NCBI GenBank assembly: GCA_031254795.1
Contig: JAIRTS010000151.1
Span: 1-6,429, forward strand
Length of the DNA stretch: 6,429 nt
Direction of reading: 5' to 3'
Origin: Treponema sp.
GTDB taxonomy: Bacteria; Spirochaetota; Spirochaetia; Treponematales; Breznakiellaceae
Below the pieces are notes generated by a model, which was given only the letters and a program-made list of their open reading frames with translations, was not told the DNA's origin and searched no databases. The position numbers were made by a program, and so were the translations under genes. Shown in pieces: positions 5,567-6,429 of this stretch; position 1 is the first letter of the stretch, and the number at the start of each line of letters is the position of its first letter.

Positions 5567-6341
5567 CGAAGAAATGATTGTAATGTGTCCGGGTTGCAAC
5601 GCCGGGCAAAACAAAACGGTTGTTGACGAACATTTAAAGGTCTGTCCCTCATGCGGGCATCATTTCCGCATGGAGCCGCTGGAACGTGTCAAATATATTG
5701 CCGACGAAGGCAGTTTTGTTGAGTTTTCCGCGAATCTCCGCTCCTTGAACCCGATTGAGCTTGCGGGCTACGAGGAAAAGCTCTCCGCAGCCGAAGCGAA
5801 AGCCCAAATGAAGGACGCGGTTATCACCGGAACGTGTTTGATAGAAGGGAAGCCGGTGGTTTTGGGTCTTATGTCGTTCAATTTTATGGGCGGCTCGATG
5901 GGGTCTGTCGTGGGAGAAAAGGTGAGCCGCGCCATGCGCAAGGGTATAGAAGAAAAGCTGCCGGTGATCCTCTACACGACATCGGGCGGAGCGCGTATGC
6001 AGGAGGGTATTTTCAGCCTTATGCAAATGGCGAAGACCGCCGCCGCCGCCGCGGAGCTTGACGAGGCGCGGGTTCCTTTTTTCGTAACGCTGTGCGATCC
6101 GACCACCGGCGGGGTCACCGCGTCCTTCGCCATGCTCGCCGACATCATCATCGCGGAGCCGGGCGCCCTCATTGGTTTTGCCGGTCCCCGCGTCATTGAG
6201 GGAACCATCAGGCAAAGCCTTCCGCAAGGCTTCCAACGCGCCGAATTTCAGCAGGAAAAGGGGTTTGTGGATATTATTTCGCCGAGAAAAGAACAGAAAA
6301 AACTGCTTTCAACGCTTATTGAGATGCATCGCGGCAAATAG
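5559..6341 (+). CDS. accD: Acetyl-CoA carboxylase carboxyltransferase subunit beta
   Basis: A 260-residue subunit that, with AccA, transfers the carboxyl group from carboxybiotin to acetyl-CoA. The N-terminal zinc ribbon is complete: Cys10-X2-Cys13-X15-Cys29-X2-Cys32, the spacing of E. coli AccD. The crotonase-fold core follows, with SGGARMQEG (142-150), CDPTTGGVTASFAML (179-193) supplying the second Gly-Gly turn, and GFAGPRVIEGTIRQSLPQGFQ (206-226, beginning and end conserved). The reading frame is open for 50 codons upstream inside accC, but the ATG at 5559 is chosen: AGAGGTG (5548-5554) precedes it and the zinc ribbon starts ten residues in. It overlaps the accC stop, implying coupled translation. 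It is shorter than the E. coli protein (about 300) at both ends, without loss of core motifs. Confidence 0.96.
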   Translation: MSSEEMIVMCPGCNAGQNKTVVDEHLKVCPSCGHHFRMEPLERVKYIADEGSFVEFSANLRSLNPIELAGYEEKLSAAEAKAQMKDAVITGTCLIEGKPVVLGLMSFNFMGGSMGSVVGEKVSRAMRKGIEEKLPVILYTTSGGARMQEGIFSLMQMAKTAAAAAELDEARVPFFVTLCDPTTGGVTASFAMLADIIIAEPGALIGFAGPRVIEGTIRQSLPQGFQRAEFQQEKGFVDIISPRKEQKKLLSTLIEMHRGK

Positions 6342-6367
6342 GCGCATAACGCCGTCGCGGGGTTAAT

Positions 6368-6415
6368 AAGAGGCTTGCTCTATTTTCACCAAAATCCTGA
6401 CTTTCAAAGCCTCTT
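6368..6415. other. Long-looped inverted repeat after accD
   Basis: AAGAGGCTT (6368-6376) is perfectly complementary to AAGCCTCTT (6407-6415) around a 30-nt loop that itself contains a small ATTTT/AAAAT hairpin (6382-6386/6391-6395). No T-run follows. It may be an imperfect transcription end for the operon or part of the leader of the next gene. The 88 bp after accD contain no ATG on the + strand. Confidence 0.45.
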
Positions 6416-6429
6416 GAGCGGCGCTGAAG

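Noticed and set aside
6316..6429. A stop-free - strand frame running off the right edge, possible 3' end of a convergent gene
   Set aside because: Only 37 codons are visible, it overlaps the accD end by 26 bp and shows no motif I recognise; this length is expected by chance.

Overview
The window reads as a stretch of a moderately GC-rich bacterial chromosome, most likely from a spirochaete of the Treponema group. Three things point that way. The enoyl reductase is very close in sequence to the family typified by the Treponema denticola trans-2-enoyl-CoA reductase. There is a spirochaete-style CsgG-like lipoprotein. There is also a HU-like/DUF4469 (Ig-like) protein, a family I associate mainly with Bacteroidota and treponemes. 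The assignment rests on recalled family resemblance, not on a database search. All supported genes are on the + strand.

Layout. Positions 1-166 are non-coding: a 16-nt poly-C run and then a strong rho-independent terminator (89-130), probably of a gene to the left. A stand-alone HU-like/DUF4469 protein follows (167-928). Positions 929-1188 hold a degenerate 23-bp tandem repeat with an inverted partner and a GC-rich hairpin. A CsgG/LpoB-like lipoprotein lies at 1189-2082. Positions 2083-2435 (353 bp) have no credible gene. They hold two copies of an about 98-bp structured repeat at 126-bp periodicity, a perfect 24-bp palindrome that probably terminates the lipoprotein gene, a second GC-rich hairpin, and a promoter with an inverted repeat over the next start codon. 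From 2436 to 6341 is a compact operon, fabV-accB-accC-accD. The last 88 bp contain no start codon and one long-looped inverted repeat.

How the genes work together. AccB, AccC and AccD supply biotin carrier, biotin carboxylase and carboxyltransferase beta, three of the four parts of acetyl-CoA carboxylase, which makes malonyl-CoA. FabV reduces the enoyl intermediate in the last step of each elongation cycle. The operon therefore couples the committed step and the final reduction of type II fatty-acid synthesis. AccA, the partner of AccD, is not in the window. Junctions are tight (8 nt, 21 nt, and an 8-nt overlap), consistent with one mRNA.

Nothing here is a clear new defence or mobile system. 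The less ordinary parts are the two intergenic repeat families, the inverted repeat at the fabV start, and unusual patches in AccC.
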